NCBI RefSeq assembly: GCF_029626265.1
Contig: NZ_JARUBN010000001.1
Location: 2,976,001-3,040,000, forward strand
Length of the DNA stretch: 64,000 nucleotides
Source: Micromonospora sp. WMMD1102
GTDB taxonomy: Bacteria > Actinomycetota > Actinomycetes > Mycobacteriales > Micromonosporaceae
Direction of reading: 5' to 3'
Position numbers and translations under genes: made by a program. The notes beneath the pieces are model-generated. The model saw only the letters and a list, made by a program, of their open reading frames with translations. It was not told the origin of the DNA and did no database searches. This document shows positions 50,455 through 58,125 of this stretch, piece by piece; position 1 is the first letter of the stretch; each line of letters begins with the position of its first letter.

Positions 50455-52326
50455 ATGCCAACAGCAGGTCCCGGCAGGATTCTCGGGGCGTACGCGATCG
50501 GCCTGGCCCTGGTCGTGGCACCGGTCCCGGCCCACGCCGCCCCGAACACGCCACCACCGGGCATCGTCGTGCAGGACGGCATGACCCAGCCGGTCTTCTC
50601 GTTGGCGGACGCGGTCGAGGAGCGGGTCTGGGTGGAGACCCCGCTCGACACCGACCACGACGGTCGACGCGACCGGGTGGTGGCCGACATCTCCCGCCCC
50701 CGGGAGACCGCCACCGCCGGCCTGCGGGTGCCGGTGATCTTCGAGCACTCGCCGTACCGGAAGGACACCTGGAACGACGTTCCCTATCCGAGCGTCCTGG
50801 TCGACGAGCTACCGCAGAGCAGGTCGGCCGGTGCCTCGGCCCGGCGGGCGGAAGACCCTGGCGTCCTGCGGGCCAAGGTGAACCTGCCCGGCCAGCTCGA
50901 CGACTACTACGTGCCGCGCGGCTACGCGGTGGTGCTCGGGCAGAGCATCGGTACCGGCGACTCCGACGGCTGCCCGACCACCGGTGACGCGGCCGAGATC
51001 CTGGGCACCAAGGCGATCATCGACTGGCTGAACGGGCGGGCCCGGGCGTACGACGCGAGTGGCGCACCGGTGCGGGCCGGCTGGACCACCGGGGCGGTCG
51101 GGATGACCGGCGGCTCCTACAACGGGACCCTGCCGAACATGGTGGCGACCACCGGCGTCGAGGGGCTGAAGACGATCGTCCCGATCGCCGCGATCAGCAA
51201 CTGGTACGACTACTACCGGGCCAACGGCCTGGTGGTGGCACCCGGCGGATACCAGGGCGAGGACGCGGACATCCTCACCATGTACACGGCCGGGCAGGCC
51301 CGGTCCGAGGGAAGCTGTGCCGACGAGATCGCCGAGATCACCGAGGAGCAGGACCGGGTCACCGGCGACTACAACCGGTTCTGGCGGGACCGGGACTATC
51401 TGCCCGGGGCCGGCAAGGTCCGGGCCAGTGTCTTCGTGGTGCACGGCCTGAACGACTGGAACGTCAAGACCGGGCAGTTCGCCGACTGGTGGGACCAGCT
51501 CGACCGGTACGGGGTGCCGCGCAAGCTGTGGCTGCACCAGGGCGGCCACAGCGGACCGGGGAACACCGCCACGGTGACCCTGCCGGACGGGCGGACCTGG
51601 ACCTACAAGCAGACCGAGAACCGCTGGTTCGACTACTGGTTGTGGGGTGTGGACAACGACGTCATGGCCGAGCCGAGGGCCGTGGTGCAGCGCGAGGACC
51701 GGGTCTACGCCAGCTACCGGGACTGGCCGGACCCGGCGACCCGGGAGGTGTCGTTGGGGCTCTCGGCGGACGACCCGAGCGCACCCGGCCGGCTGGTCGG
51801 GCACGGTGCGCGGGGCCGGGTCGCGCAGAGCCTGGTCGACTCGGGCCGGACGATCCCGCCGGCCGACCTGGTGGCCGGGCCGGACGCCGGCAACCCGCAC
51901 CGGCTGGTCTACACCTCCCCGGGGCTGGCCCGGGACGTGCGCATCTCCGGCCGGCCGGAGCTGCGGGTACGCCTCTCCGTCGACAACCGGACGGCCGCCA
52001 ACCTGACCGGCTACCTGGTCGACTACGGACCGGCCCGATCCACCGAGGCGCCGGTGGTGGTGACCCGGGGCTGGCTGGACCCGCAGAACCGGACCGGCGA
52101 GGCACACGGCCGCCCGCTGCGGCCGGGCCGGGCGGCCGACTACCGCTGGGAGATGGAACCGAAGGACTACGTGTTCCGGGCCGGGCGCCGGATCGGCCTG
52201 GTGGTCTTCTCCAGTGACCAGGAGTACACGCTGCTGCCGCTGCCCGGCACCCAGCTGACCGTACTGCCGAAGTCGAGCACCCTGACGCTGCCGGTGGTGG
52301 GTGGCCGGGGCGCGCTCGGCTTCTGA
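50455..52326 (+). CDS. Secreted Xaa-Pro dipeptidyl-peptidase/CocE-type hydrolase (S15)
   Basis: A 623 aa exported serine hydrolase. A Sec signal ends near AHAAPN. The catalytic serine lies in GMTGGSYNGTLPNM (GGSYNG elbow), the aspartate in HGLNDWNVKTG and the histidine in HQGGHSGPG. The C-terminal part is the jelly-roll domain typical of X-prolyl dipeptidyl peptidases and CocE esterases. It probably trims N-terminal X-Pro dipeptides outside the cell. AAAGGAG at 50441-50447 fixes ATG 50455 over longer in-frame starts. Confidence 0.9.
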   Translation: MPTAGPGRILGAYAIGLALVVAPVPAHAAPNTPPPGIVVQDGMTQPVFSLADAVEERVWVETPLDTDHDGRRDRVVADISRPRETATAGLRVPVIFEHSPYRKDTWNDVPYPSVLVDELPQSRSAGASARRAEDPGVLRAKVNLPGQLDDYYVPRGYAVVLGQSIGTGDSDGCPTTGDAAEILGTKAIIDWLNGRARAYDASGAPVRAGWTTGAVGMTGGSYNGTLPNMVATTGVEGLKTIVPIAAISNWYDYYRANGLVVAPGGYQGEDADILTMYTAGQARSEGSCADEIAEITEEQDRVTGDYNRFWRDRDYLPGAGKVRASVFVVHGLNDWNVKTGQFADWWDQLDRYGVPRKLWLHQGGHSGPGNTATVTLPDGRTWTYKQTENRWFDYWLWGVDNDVMAEPRAVVQREDRVYASYRDWPDPATREVSLGLSADDPSAPGRLVGHGARGRVAQSLVDSGRTIPPADLVAGPDAGNPHRLVYTSPGLARDVRISGRPELRVRLSVDNRTAANLTGYLVDYGPARSTEAPVVVTRGWLDPQNRTGEAHGRPLRPGRAADYRWEMEPKDYVFRAGRRIGLVVFSSDQEYTLLPLPGTQLTVLPKSSTLTLPVVGGRGALGF

Positions 52327-52344
52327 GGCGCCGGCCGCTGAGAA

Positions 52345-52381
52345 GACGGGCCCGGGACGACGGAAGCGTCCCGGGCCCGTC
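52345..52381. terminator. Strong hairpin between the S15 hydrolase and FKBP genes
   Basis: A perfect 15 bp stem (GACGGGCCCGGGACG with its complement) and a 7 base loop start 18 bases after the hydrolase stop, between convergent genes. It should work as a terminator in both directions. Confidence 0.8.
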
Positions 52382-52469
52382 GGCCGGGGCGGACGTACCC
52401 CGGTCGGTTCGGAGCGGATCTGAAGTCGGAGCAGGTCAAAGGTCGGAGCAGGCCAGAGGTCGGGCCGGG

Positions 52470-52841
52470 TCAGAACTTGACGTCCACCAGGTCGACCACG
52501 AAGACGAGGGTCGCGCCCGGCTTGATCCGGTTGCCGACGCCCTGGTTGCCGTAGCCGAGCTGCGGCGGGATCACCAGCTTGCGCCGGCCGCCGACCCGCA
52601 TCCCGAGTACGCCCTGGTCCCAACCCTCGATGACCTTGCCGCCACCGACCGGAAAGCTGAACGGCGAACCGCGGTTCCACGACGCGTCGAACTCGTCGCC
52701 GGTGTCGAACGAGACCCCGACGTAGTGGACCACGGCCCATTGGCCCGGTTGGACCTCCTGGCCCGTGCCGATCGTAATGTCCTCGATGACAAGGTCGGTC
52801 GGCGGCGGACCGTCGACCAGACCCACGGTGGGCTTTTCCAT
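52470..52841 (-). CDS. FKBP-type peptidyl-prolyl cis-trans isomerase
   Basis: A 123 aa single-domain FKBP: GQEVQPGQWAVVHYVGVSFD, EFDASWNRGSPFSFPVGGGK, VIEGWDQGVLGMRVGGRRKL and VIPPQLGYGNQGVGNRIKPG. The aromatic pocket residues are kept. No signal peptide, so it is a cytoplasmic folding helper. It is monocistronic, facing the S15 gene. Confidence 0.95.
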   Translation of the reverse strand: MEKPTVGLVDGPPPTDLVIEDITIGTGQEVQPGQWAVVHYVGVSFDTGDEFDASWNRGSPFSFPVGGGKVIEGWDQGVLGMRVGGRRKLVIPPQLGYGNQGVGNRIKPGATLVFVVDLVDVKF

Positions 52842-53403
52842 CCGGGTACCTTAACGCCGGCCCCGGACCGTGATCACGTCCACCCGCTGGAGTGTCGTGG
52901 CAGGTAGACGACACCACGACCGCGGCGCCCCCGATGATCGCGGATGCGGGCGGAAAACCGGTTGGTCCGGCCCCGGCGCACTGGGCTACGGTGGTCAGAT
53001 GTCCGGCACCTTCCACGCCCTGATCCGCGGGTCCCTGACCGGGACGTGCACCGCTGACCAGGCGATCCAGCTCCTGCTCCGGCACCGCGTCGGCCACGCC
53101 GCCCTGGCTGGCTGAGAGCGACCGAGCCCAGGTCCGACCGCCGAAGCCGCTGACGCGGATGCGGCGGGCTCCGGACCCGTCTCTCCGGCGGCACATCGCG
53201 CCGTGACCTCACCCGACCGCCCGACGCAGCCGTCGGCACGGCGCGGCAGGTCAATGTCCGGAAGCCGGTGTGCGCGGTGTGAGCCGCTGACATCTCCGCA
53301 CGTCCAGGGTCATCCGAGTCCTGATCCATCCGGGACAGGTCGTGGCCGTGGTGCCCGCCTGTCCGCAGACCGGCCCGGAACGCCCGGGCGGGAGGACACG
53401 GCT
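52842..53403. other. Intergenic region before the erm gene
   Basis: About 560 bases between the FKBP and erm starts. It contains one possible small frame (52999-53115, 38 codons, MSGTFHALIRGSLTGTC...) with no good ribosome site, and the erm ribosome site GGGAGGA before 53404. I see no macrolide-type leader peptide or obvious attenuator hairpin pair, but the region is long enough to hold one. Confidence 0.4.
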
Positions 53404-54414
53404 GTGCCGCATCACCGACCGAACCGAGAGCACCATCCGCATCACCGACCGAACCGGGAGAACCGTCCGCATCACCGACCGCACCGGGAAAGCCTTCCGC
53501 ATCACCAGCCGAACCGGGAGAACCGTCCGGAGGCCCGACGGGGCGACCCGGCCGGCGGTAGCCAGGCATCCCCAGGTAGCCAGCCATCCGCCCGTAGCCA
53601 ACCCGACCGGGCGGGGGAACCGGCGGTGCGGCGTACCGGGCCGGACCGGGCGCGTCGGGTGCTCGGGCAGAACTTCCTGCGCGACGCGCGGACCATCGCG
53701 CAGATCGTCACGGCGGCCCGCCCGGACCCGGACGGGCTGATCCTGGAGGTCGGCGCCGGGCAGGGGGCGCTGACCAGGGAACTGGTCCGGCGCTGCCGGC
53801 GGGTTGTCGCGTACGAGATCGACCCGACCCTGCTCGCCCGGCTCGACGAGGAGTTCCGGGCCGAGCCGGGGCTCCGGCTCGTGCCCGGCGACTTCGTCGC
53901 GGCCCGGCCGCCCACCGAACCGTTCGCGGTGGTCGGCAACATCCCGTACGCCTCGACAAGCCGGATCGTCGACTGGTGCGTCGACGCCCCCCAACTGACC
54001 ACCGCGACCCTGGTCACCCAGCTCGAGTACGCCCGCAAGCGCTCCGGCGACTACGGCCGGTGGACGCAGCGGACCGTGCGGACCTGGCCCTGGCTGGACT
54101 GGCGGCTGGCCGGCCGGATCCCTCGGGAGCGGTTCCGGCCGATGCCCCGGGTCGACTCCGGGATCCTCCGGCTGGAACGCCGGCCGGTGCAGCTGCTGCC
54201 GCCCGGCCAGCTCGCCGACTACCAGCGGTTCGTCGCGCTCGGCTTCAGCGGGGTGGGCGGCTCGCTGCGGGCCTCGCTGCACCGGGGCTATCCGGACCGC
54301 CGGGTCGACGCCGCGCTGCGGGCCAACCGGATCTCCGCCGACATCCTGGTCGGGTACGTCTGGCCGGAGCAGTGGATCTCGTTGTTCCAGGCGGTCCACC
54401 CGCTGCGGCACTGA
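53404..54414 (+). CDS. erm: 23S rRNA (adenine2058-N6)-methyltransferase, Erm family
   Basis: A 336 aa Rossmann-fold methyltransferase. Motifs are RRVLGQNFLRDARTIAQIV near residue 85, SAM-binding LILEVGAGQGALTREL, YEIDPTLLARL, catalytic VVGNIPYASTSRIVDW, and TWPWLDWRLAGRIPRERFRP. The ending VGYVWPEQWISLFQAV is like ErmE-type enzymes. Methylation of A2058 gives resistance to macrolides, lincosamides and streptogramin B. The GTG at 53404 (GGGAGGA seven bases before) adds a 95-residue basic N-terminus that begins with decapeptide repeats; GTG 53626 would give a minimal enzyme of about 262 aa. Confidence 0.9.
   Translation: MPHHRPNREHHPHHRPNRENRPHHRPHRESLPHHQPNRENRPEARRGDPAGGSQASPGSQPSARSQPDRAGEPAVRRTGPDRARRVLGQNFLRDARTIAQIVTAARPDPDGLILEVGAGQGALTRELVRRCRRVVAYEIDPTLLARLDEEFRAEPGLRLVPGDFVAARPPTEPFAVVGNIPYASTSRIVDWCVDAPQLTTATLVTQLEYARKRSGDYGRWTQRTVRTWPWLDWRLAGRIPRERFRPMPRVDSGILRLERRPVQLLPPGQLADYQRFVALGFSGVGGSLRASLHRGYPDRRVDAALRANRISADILVGYVWPEQWISLFQAVHPLRH
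53407..53526 (+). repeat. Four 30 bp repeats encoding the Erm N-terminal decapeptides
   Basis: Four consecutive 30 bp units (53407, 53437, 53467, 53497) encode P-H-H-(R/Q)-P-(N/H)-R-E-x-x. DNA identity between copies is high. In this frame they give a His/Arg/Asn-rich, probably RNA-contacting tail. The other plus frame is also open and reads ITDRT-GRTVR-type repeats, so the frame call depends on the ribosome site. Confidence 0.85.
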
Positions 54415-54519
54415 CCCGGTCCCGGCAGGTCCCGGCTGATCCACTGTTCGACCGCGGGCGTCCCCGACGGGCTCGCCGGGACGACGGCAGGGGACCGGCC
54501 GTGAAGGGGACGAGCCGGC

Positions 54520-54556
54520 CCGGTGCCGTCGGTGGTACGTCCGCCGACGGCACCGG
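54520..54556. terminator. Hairpin after erm
   Basis: A perfect 13 bp stem (CCGGTGCCGTCGG with its complement) and an 11 base loop lie 105 bp after the erm stop and just before a minus-strand reading frame. It is probably a bidirectional terminator. Confidence 0.7.
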
Positions 54557-54567
54557 TCCCGGAATGC

Positions 54568-54749
54568 TCAGTAGGTGATGAAGCCGTACAGGGCCAGGTG
54601 GTTGGACCTGGTGCCGGCCACTGTGTGGTCGACGGCCGACGGCTGCACGTCGCGGTGAAGCCGGTACGGCCGGCGTGCGGAAGCGGCCAATGCGGGGCTC
54701 CTGTCGGAAGGTGTCTCGGCGGCGACGATCTCTGCGGTGTTGTCGCTCA
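54568..54749 (-). pseudogene. Possible C-terminal gene remnant
   Basis: The minus-strand frame from 54749 to the stop at 54568 reads DNTAEIVAAETPSDRSPALA, then HRDVQPSAVDHTVAGTRSNH and LALYGFITY. It looks protein-like, with an aromatic ending typical of secreted domains. There is no ATG/GTG start and a stop lies at 54750-54752. I cannot name a family. It may be the tail of a lost secreted protein. Confidence 0.35.
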
Positions 54750-54862
54750 GTCACGGGTACCGGCGCGGACCGGTGGCGCGACTCTACCGCCCGGCGTCGA
54801 TGTCTGGTAGGAATTCTTCAAGCATGGCGGTGCTGAGTAAGGATTCCTCCAAGGAGGCTCGG

Positions 54863-56596
54863 ATGAAGCGAACCGTGGCGGGCCTGACCGGTCTCCTCGC
54901 CGTGGCCGCCGGCTCGACGATGGCGGTGCTTCCGGCGCGGGCCGGTCTGGCCGACGATCCGGTCGGCGACCCTGGGTCGGAGCGCAGTCGCACGGTGAGC
55001 TACCAGGGCTACCGGGTCGAGGTGCCGGCGAGCTGGCCGGTCGTGGACCTGGCCGCCCGGCCGCACGCCTGCGTCCGGTTCGACCGGCCCGCCGTCTACC
55101 TCGGACATCCGGGTGACCAGTCCGAATGCCCGTCCCGGCTCGTCGGGCGGACCGCCGGGCTGCTCCTCGAACCGATCGACGCCCACTCGGCCGAGCGCCT
55201 ACCGGCCGCGACCCTCACCAGTGCCCCCGGCGCGGCGACCGTGCCCGCGCCCCCGTCCCGGGACGACGCGATCCAACTCGCGGTGCGGGACGCGGGTGTG
55301 CTCGTCACGGCCGTGCACACCCCGGTGACCGAGGGACTCGTCCGGCGGATCCTCGACACCGCGAGCCTCGGCCCGGAGGCGGTGCCGCTGTCGCCGTCCG
55401 CGATCCCGGCGTGGACCCGACCCGCCGCACCGGCCGCCCCGCTGGCCGCGGCCGGCCCACAGCCCGGCACCTTCCTCGGCCGGGGCTTCGACACCTGCAC
55501 CGCCCCGGCCCAGTCCACCATGAACGCCTGGCGGGCCAGTTCGCCGTACCGGGCGGTCGGGATCTACATCAGCGGGGCCAACCGCTCCTGCGCACAGCCG
55601 AACCTCACCGCGAGCTGGGTGACCAACCAGACCACGAACGGCTGGCGGCTGATCCCGATCGAACTCGGCCGGCAGGCACCCTGCTCCACCCGCTACACCC
55701 TGCTGATCTCCACCGACCGGGCGACGGCGCGGTCCCAGGGCGCGACCGCCGCGACCGGCGCCGTGAACGCGGCCCAGGCGCTCGGCATCCCGGCCGGCAG
55801 CGCCATCTACAACGACATCGAGCACTACCCGTCGAACCCGTCCTGCAGGGCCGCGGTGCTGTCGTACCTCTCCGGCTGGACCGACCGGCTGCACGCGCTC
55901 GGCTACCTTGCCGGGATGTACTCCAGCGGCTCGTCCGGCATCGCCGACGTGGCCAGCGCCTACGACGATCCCGCGTACAGCCGGGTGGACCACATCTGGT
56001 TCGCCTGGTGGAACGGGGTGGCGGACACCGACGCCGGCCCGTACGCCCCGGCGGCGTACTGGGCGGACTCACAGCGGCTGCACCAGTACGCCGGCGACGT
56101 CTACGAGACCTGGGGCGGCGTGCAGATCCGGATCGACCGCAACTACCTCGACGTCTCGGCCGACGGCGGAGGCGACCCGCCGCCGGTGTGGAGCAGCGTC
56201 GTCGACAACGGCACCGCCGGCCGGTTCGCCGCCAGCGCCAACTGGGGAACGTCGTCCTACTCCACCCAGCGGTACGGCGCCGACTACCGCTTCGCCGACC
56301 CGGTGCTGGCCAGCGACGTCGCCTGGTTCCGGGTGAACGTCCCGGCCACCGCCAGCTACGAGGTCTCGGTCTGGTACCCGGCCGACGCCGGGTACAACGA
56401 CTCGACCCCGTTCGTCGTCGCCACCACCGGCGGCACCCAGACGGTACGGGTGAACCAGCGGCTCACCGGTGGCCGGTGGGTGTCGCTCGGCGTCTTCCCA
56501 CTGGCAGCCGGTGACGGCGACCGGGTGGGGGTGAGCCGGTGGACCAGCGGGACCGGTTACGTCGTCGCCGACGCCGTCCGGGTCACCCGGGTCTGA
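54863..56596 (+). CDS. Secreted DUF1906 (glycoside-hydrolase-like) protein with golvesin-like C-terminus
   Basis: A 577 aa exported protein. A signal peptide (to about 30) precedes an N-terminal region of about 170 residues of unknown fold. A DUF1906 TIM-barrel (about 205-440) follows: FLGRGFDTCTAPAQSTMNAW, YRAVGIYISGANRSC, AIYNDIEHYP, and IDRNYLDVS. This family resembles Rv2525c and GH25-like peptidoglycan enzymes. The C-terminal 130 residues (WSSVVDNGTAGRFAASANWG, WYPADAGYNDSTPFVV) match the golvesin/Xly-type beta domain. AAGGAGG at 54851 fixes ATG 54863. Confidence 0.88.
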   Translation: MKRTVAGLTGLLAVAAGSTMAVLPARAGLADDPVGDPGSERSRTVSYQGYRVEVPASWPVVDLAARPHACVRFDRPAVYLGHPGDQSECPSRLVGRTAGLLLEPIDAHSAERLPAATLTSAPGAATVPAPPSRDDAIQLAVRDAGVLVTAVHTPVTEGLVRRILDTASLGPEAVPLSPSAIPAWTRPAAPAAPLAAAGPQPGTFLGRGFDTCTAPAQSTMNAWRASSPYRAVGIYISGANRSCAQPNLTASWVTNQTTNGWRLIPIELGRQAPCSTRYTLLISTDRATARSQGATAATGAVNAAQALGIPAGSAIYNDIEHYPSNPSCRAAVLSYLSGWTDRLHALGYLAGMYSSGSSGIADVASAYDDPAYSRVDHIWFAWWNGVADTDAGPYAPAAYWADSQRLHQYAGDVYETWGGVQIRIDRNYLDVSADGGGDPPPVWSSVVDNGTAGRFAASANWGTSSYSTQRYGADYRFADPVLASDVAWFRVNVPATASYEVSVWYPADAGYNDSTPFVVATTGGTQTVRVNQRLTGGRWVSLGVFPLAAGDGDRVGVSRWTSGTGYVVADAVRVTRV

Positions 56597-56639
56597 GACC
56601 GGAGCGCTCCGCGCTCCCGTCGATGCCGGAGGTGGCGGC

Positions 56640-57719
56640 TCACGGGCGCTCGCCCACGCCGGTGGCGGCCTCGGCGAACCGGCCGCCGCGCAGTCGGGGC
56701 GTCAACGGTGCCGTCGGCATCCCACCGGCGTCCCGCAGGCCGTGCAGGAACTCCTCGATCGCCTCCCGGGCGGTGTGCCGGGGTGTCCAGCCCAGTTCCG
56801 TCCTGGCCCGGGTGGTGTCCATGATCGGCACCCGGAGCACCGCGTCGAACAGGTGCGGGGAGGCGGGCACCAGGTGCAGGTGCCAGGCCAGGGCGAGGGC
56901 GGCCCGGACCGGGCCGACCGGCAGGCGTACCCGGCGGGCCCGCAGGACCTCGGCGAGCAGCCGCCCGTCGACGACCGGCTCGGCGGCCACGTTGAACGCC
57001 CCGCGCACGTCACGTAGCACCGCCAGCCGGTACGCCTCGGCGGCGTCCGTCGAGTGCAGGGCCTGGAACCGCAACCCCGGCAGGTCGGGGAGCACCGGTA
57101 CGGTCCCGGGCCGCACCAGCCGACCCGGCAGCAGCGGGCCGGTGAAGAGCCGACGCTGCTGGCTCGCCGACTCCCGCTTGAAGATGAAGCCGGGCCGCAG
57201 CCGTACCACCCGCATCTGTGGATTGCGCTGCTCGAAGGCGTCGAGCACCCGCTCCAGGTACGCCTTCTCCCTGGTGTATCCGGCGATCGGCCAGCCGTCG
57301 GTCGGCCAGTTCTCGTCCACCGGCCGGTCCTTCGGCCCAGGCGAGTACGCCCCGACCGACGAGGCGTAGACCAGCGCCGGCACGCCGGCCCGGGCCGCGG
57401 CGGCGAATACCCGCCGCCCGCCGACGGCATTGACCCGCCAGGTGGTCAGCGGTCGGTGCGTGGGCTGGAAGAGCCAGGCGAGGTGTACCACGACGTCGGC
57501 GCCGTCGAAGATCTCGACGAGGTCGGCGGAGACGATGTCCGCCTCGGCCCACTCGGTCTTCGGCGCCCGCCATCGGGGCGGGCGCCGGGAAACCCCGACG
57601 ATGGTGCCGACCGCCGGGTCCTGGCCGAGGGCCTCGACGACACTCGTCCCGACGTTGCCTGTCGCGCCGACCACCACCACCCGCAGGCCCGAGCCGGTGC
57701 CACCCTGCGCGGGCGTCAC
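56640..57719 (-). CDS. NAD-dependent epimerase/dehydratase (extended SDR)
   Basis: A 359 aa Rossmann-fold protein with VVVVGATGNVGTSVVEAL at the N-terminus, VVVHLAWLFQPT, the active-site SSVGAYSPG and YTREK (Tyr-x-x-x-Lys, with Lys after Arg-Glu), and a C-terminal substrate region. It belongs to the atypical/extended SDR group that acts on nucleotide sugars or similar substrates; the substrate is unknown. Start GTG 57719. It stands alone, convergent with the DUF1906 gene. Confidence 0.87.
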   Translation of the reverse strand: MTPAQGGTGSGLRVVVVGATGNVGTSVVEALGQDPAVGTIVGVSRRPPRWRAPKTEWAEADIVSADLVEIFDGADVVVHLAWLFQPTHRPLTTWRVNAVGGRRVFAAAARAGVPALVYASSVGAYSPGPKDRPVDENWPTDGWPIAGYTREKAYLERVLDAFEQRNPQMRVVRLRPGFIFKRESASQQRRLFTGPLLPGRLVRPGTVPVLPDLPGLRFQALHSTDAAEAYRLAVLRDVRGAFNVAAEPVVDGRLLAEVLRARRVRLPVGPVRAALALAWHLHLVPASPHLFDAVLRVPIMDTTRARTELGWTPRHTAREAIEEFLHGLRDAGGMPTAPLTPRLRGGRFAEAATGVGERP

Positions 57720-57720
57720 C

Positions 57721-57774
57721 GGTCGACCCCGCCGGCCCGGTCGACCCCGCCGGCCCGGTCGACCCCGCCGGCCC
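57721..57774. repeat. Three 18 bp tandem repeats before the epimerase start
   Basis: GGTCGACCCCGCCGGCCC is repeated exactly three times directly upstream of the epimerase GTG, in the region where its ribosome site should be. The repeat has no evident coding role. Confidence 0.85.
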
Positions 57775-57919
57775 GGTCGGCCCGATCACCGGCACCCATC
57801 CGAACGTCCATGGCGGTAGCCGTTCCCGCCGAACGCACCGGTAAACGCCCACCCCGCTGGTAAAGACCAATGGTTCCGGCGGTTCCGCGGACCTGTTCGG
57901 GGGGCTGGAGCGGTCGGCG

Positions 57920-57947
57920 TTGACAGTCGTAAACTCGCCCTTAACAT
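57920..57947 (+). promoter_or_regulatory. Sigma70-like promoter candidate for the CBM2 protein gene
   Basis: TTGACA at 57920-57925, a 16 base spacer and TAACAT at 57942-57947 form a good housekeeping-type promoter, in an AT-richer patch unusual for this window. The start codon is about 180 bp downstream, leaving a long leader. The element shared with 38972 overlaps its -10 end. Confidence 0.6.
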
Positions 57948-58125
57948 AGATACCAATCAATCGATGGCGACGTCGGCGCCCCGCCGGGGTCCGCCCGGCC
58001 GCTCCGGCGGCCGTGCGGCTTGTGCCCGCCACCGGGTGAGCAGCCCTGGTCCCCGCTGTCCGGCAAGCGTTTGCCGGGGGCCACGTTCTCTGTCGATCAA
58101 CCCACCATCGTTCGGAGGACCAGCA

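Noticed and set aside
52999..53115. 38-codon open frame MSGTFHALIRGSLTGTC... upstream of erm
   Set aside because: No convincing ribosome site, the frame is open far upstream without a coding signal, and the peptide lacks features of a macrolide leader. Not listed as a gene.
53407..53526. 30 bp repeats considered as a CRISPR array
   Set aside because: The repeats are contiguous without spacers and in frame within the erm coding region.
56600..56620. GGAGCGCTCC palindrome resembling a CebR/LacI operator
   Set aside because: It lies between two convergent genes with no promoter to control, and the outer positions do not match the TGTTAGCGCTCACA-type sites.
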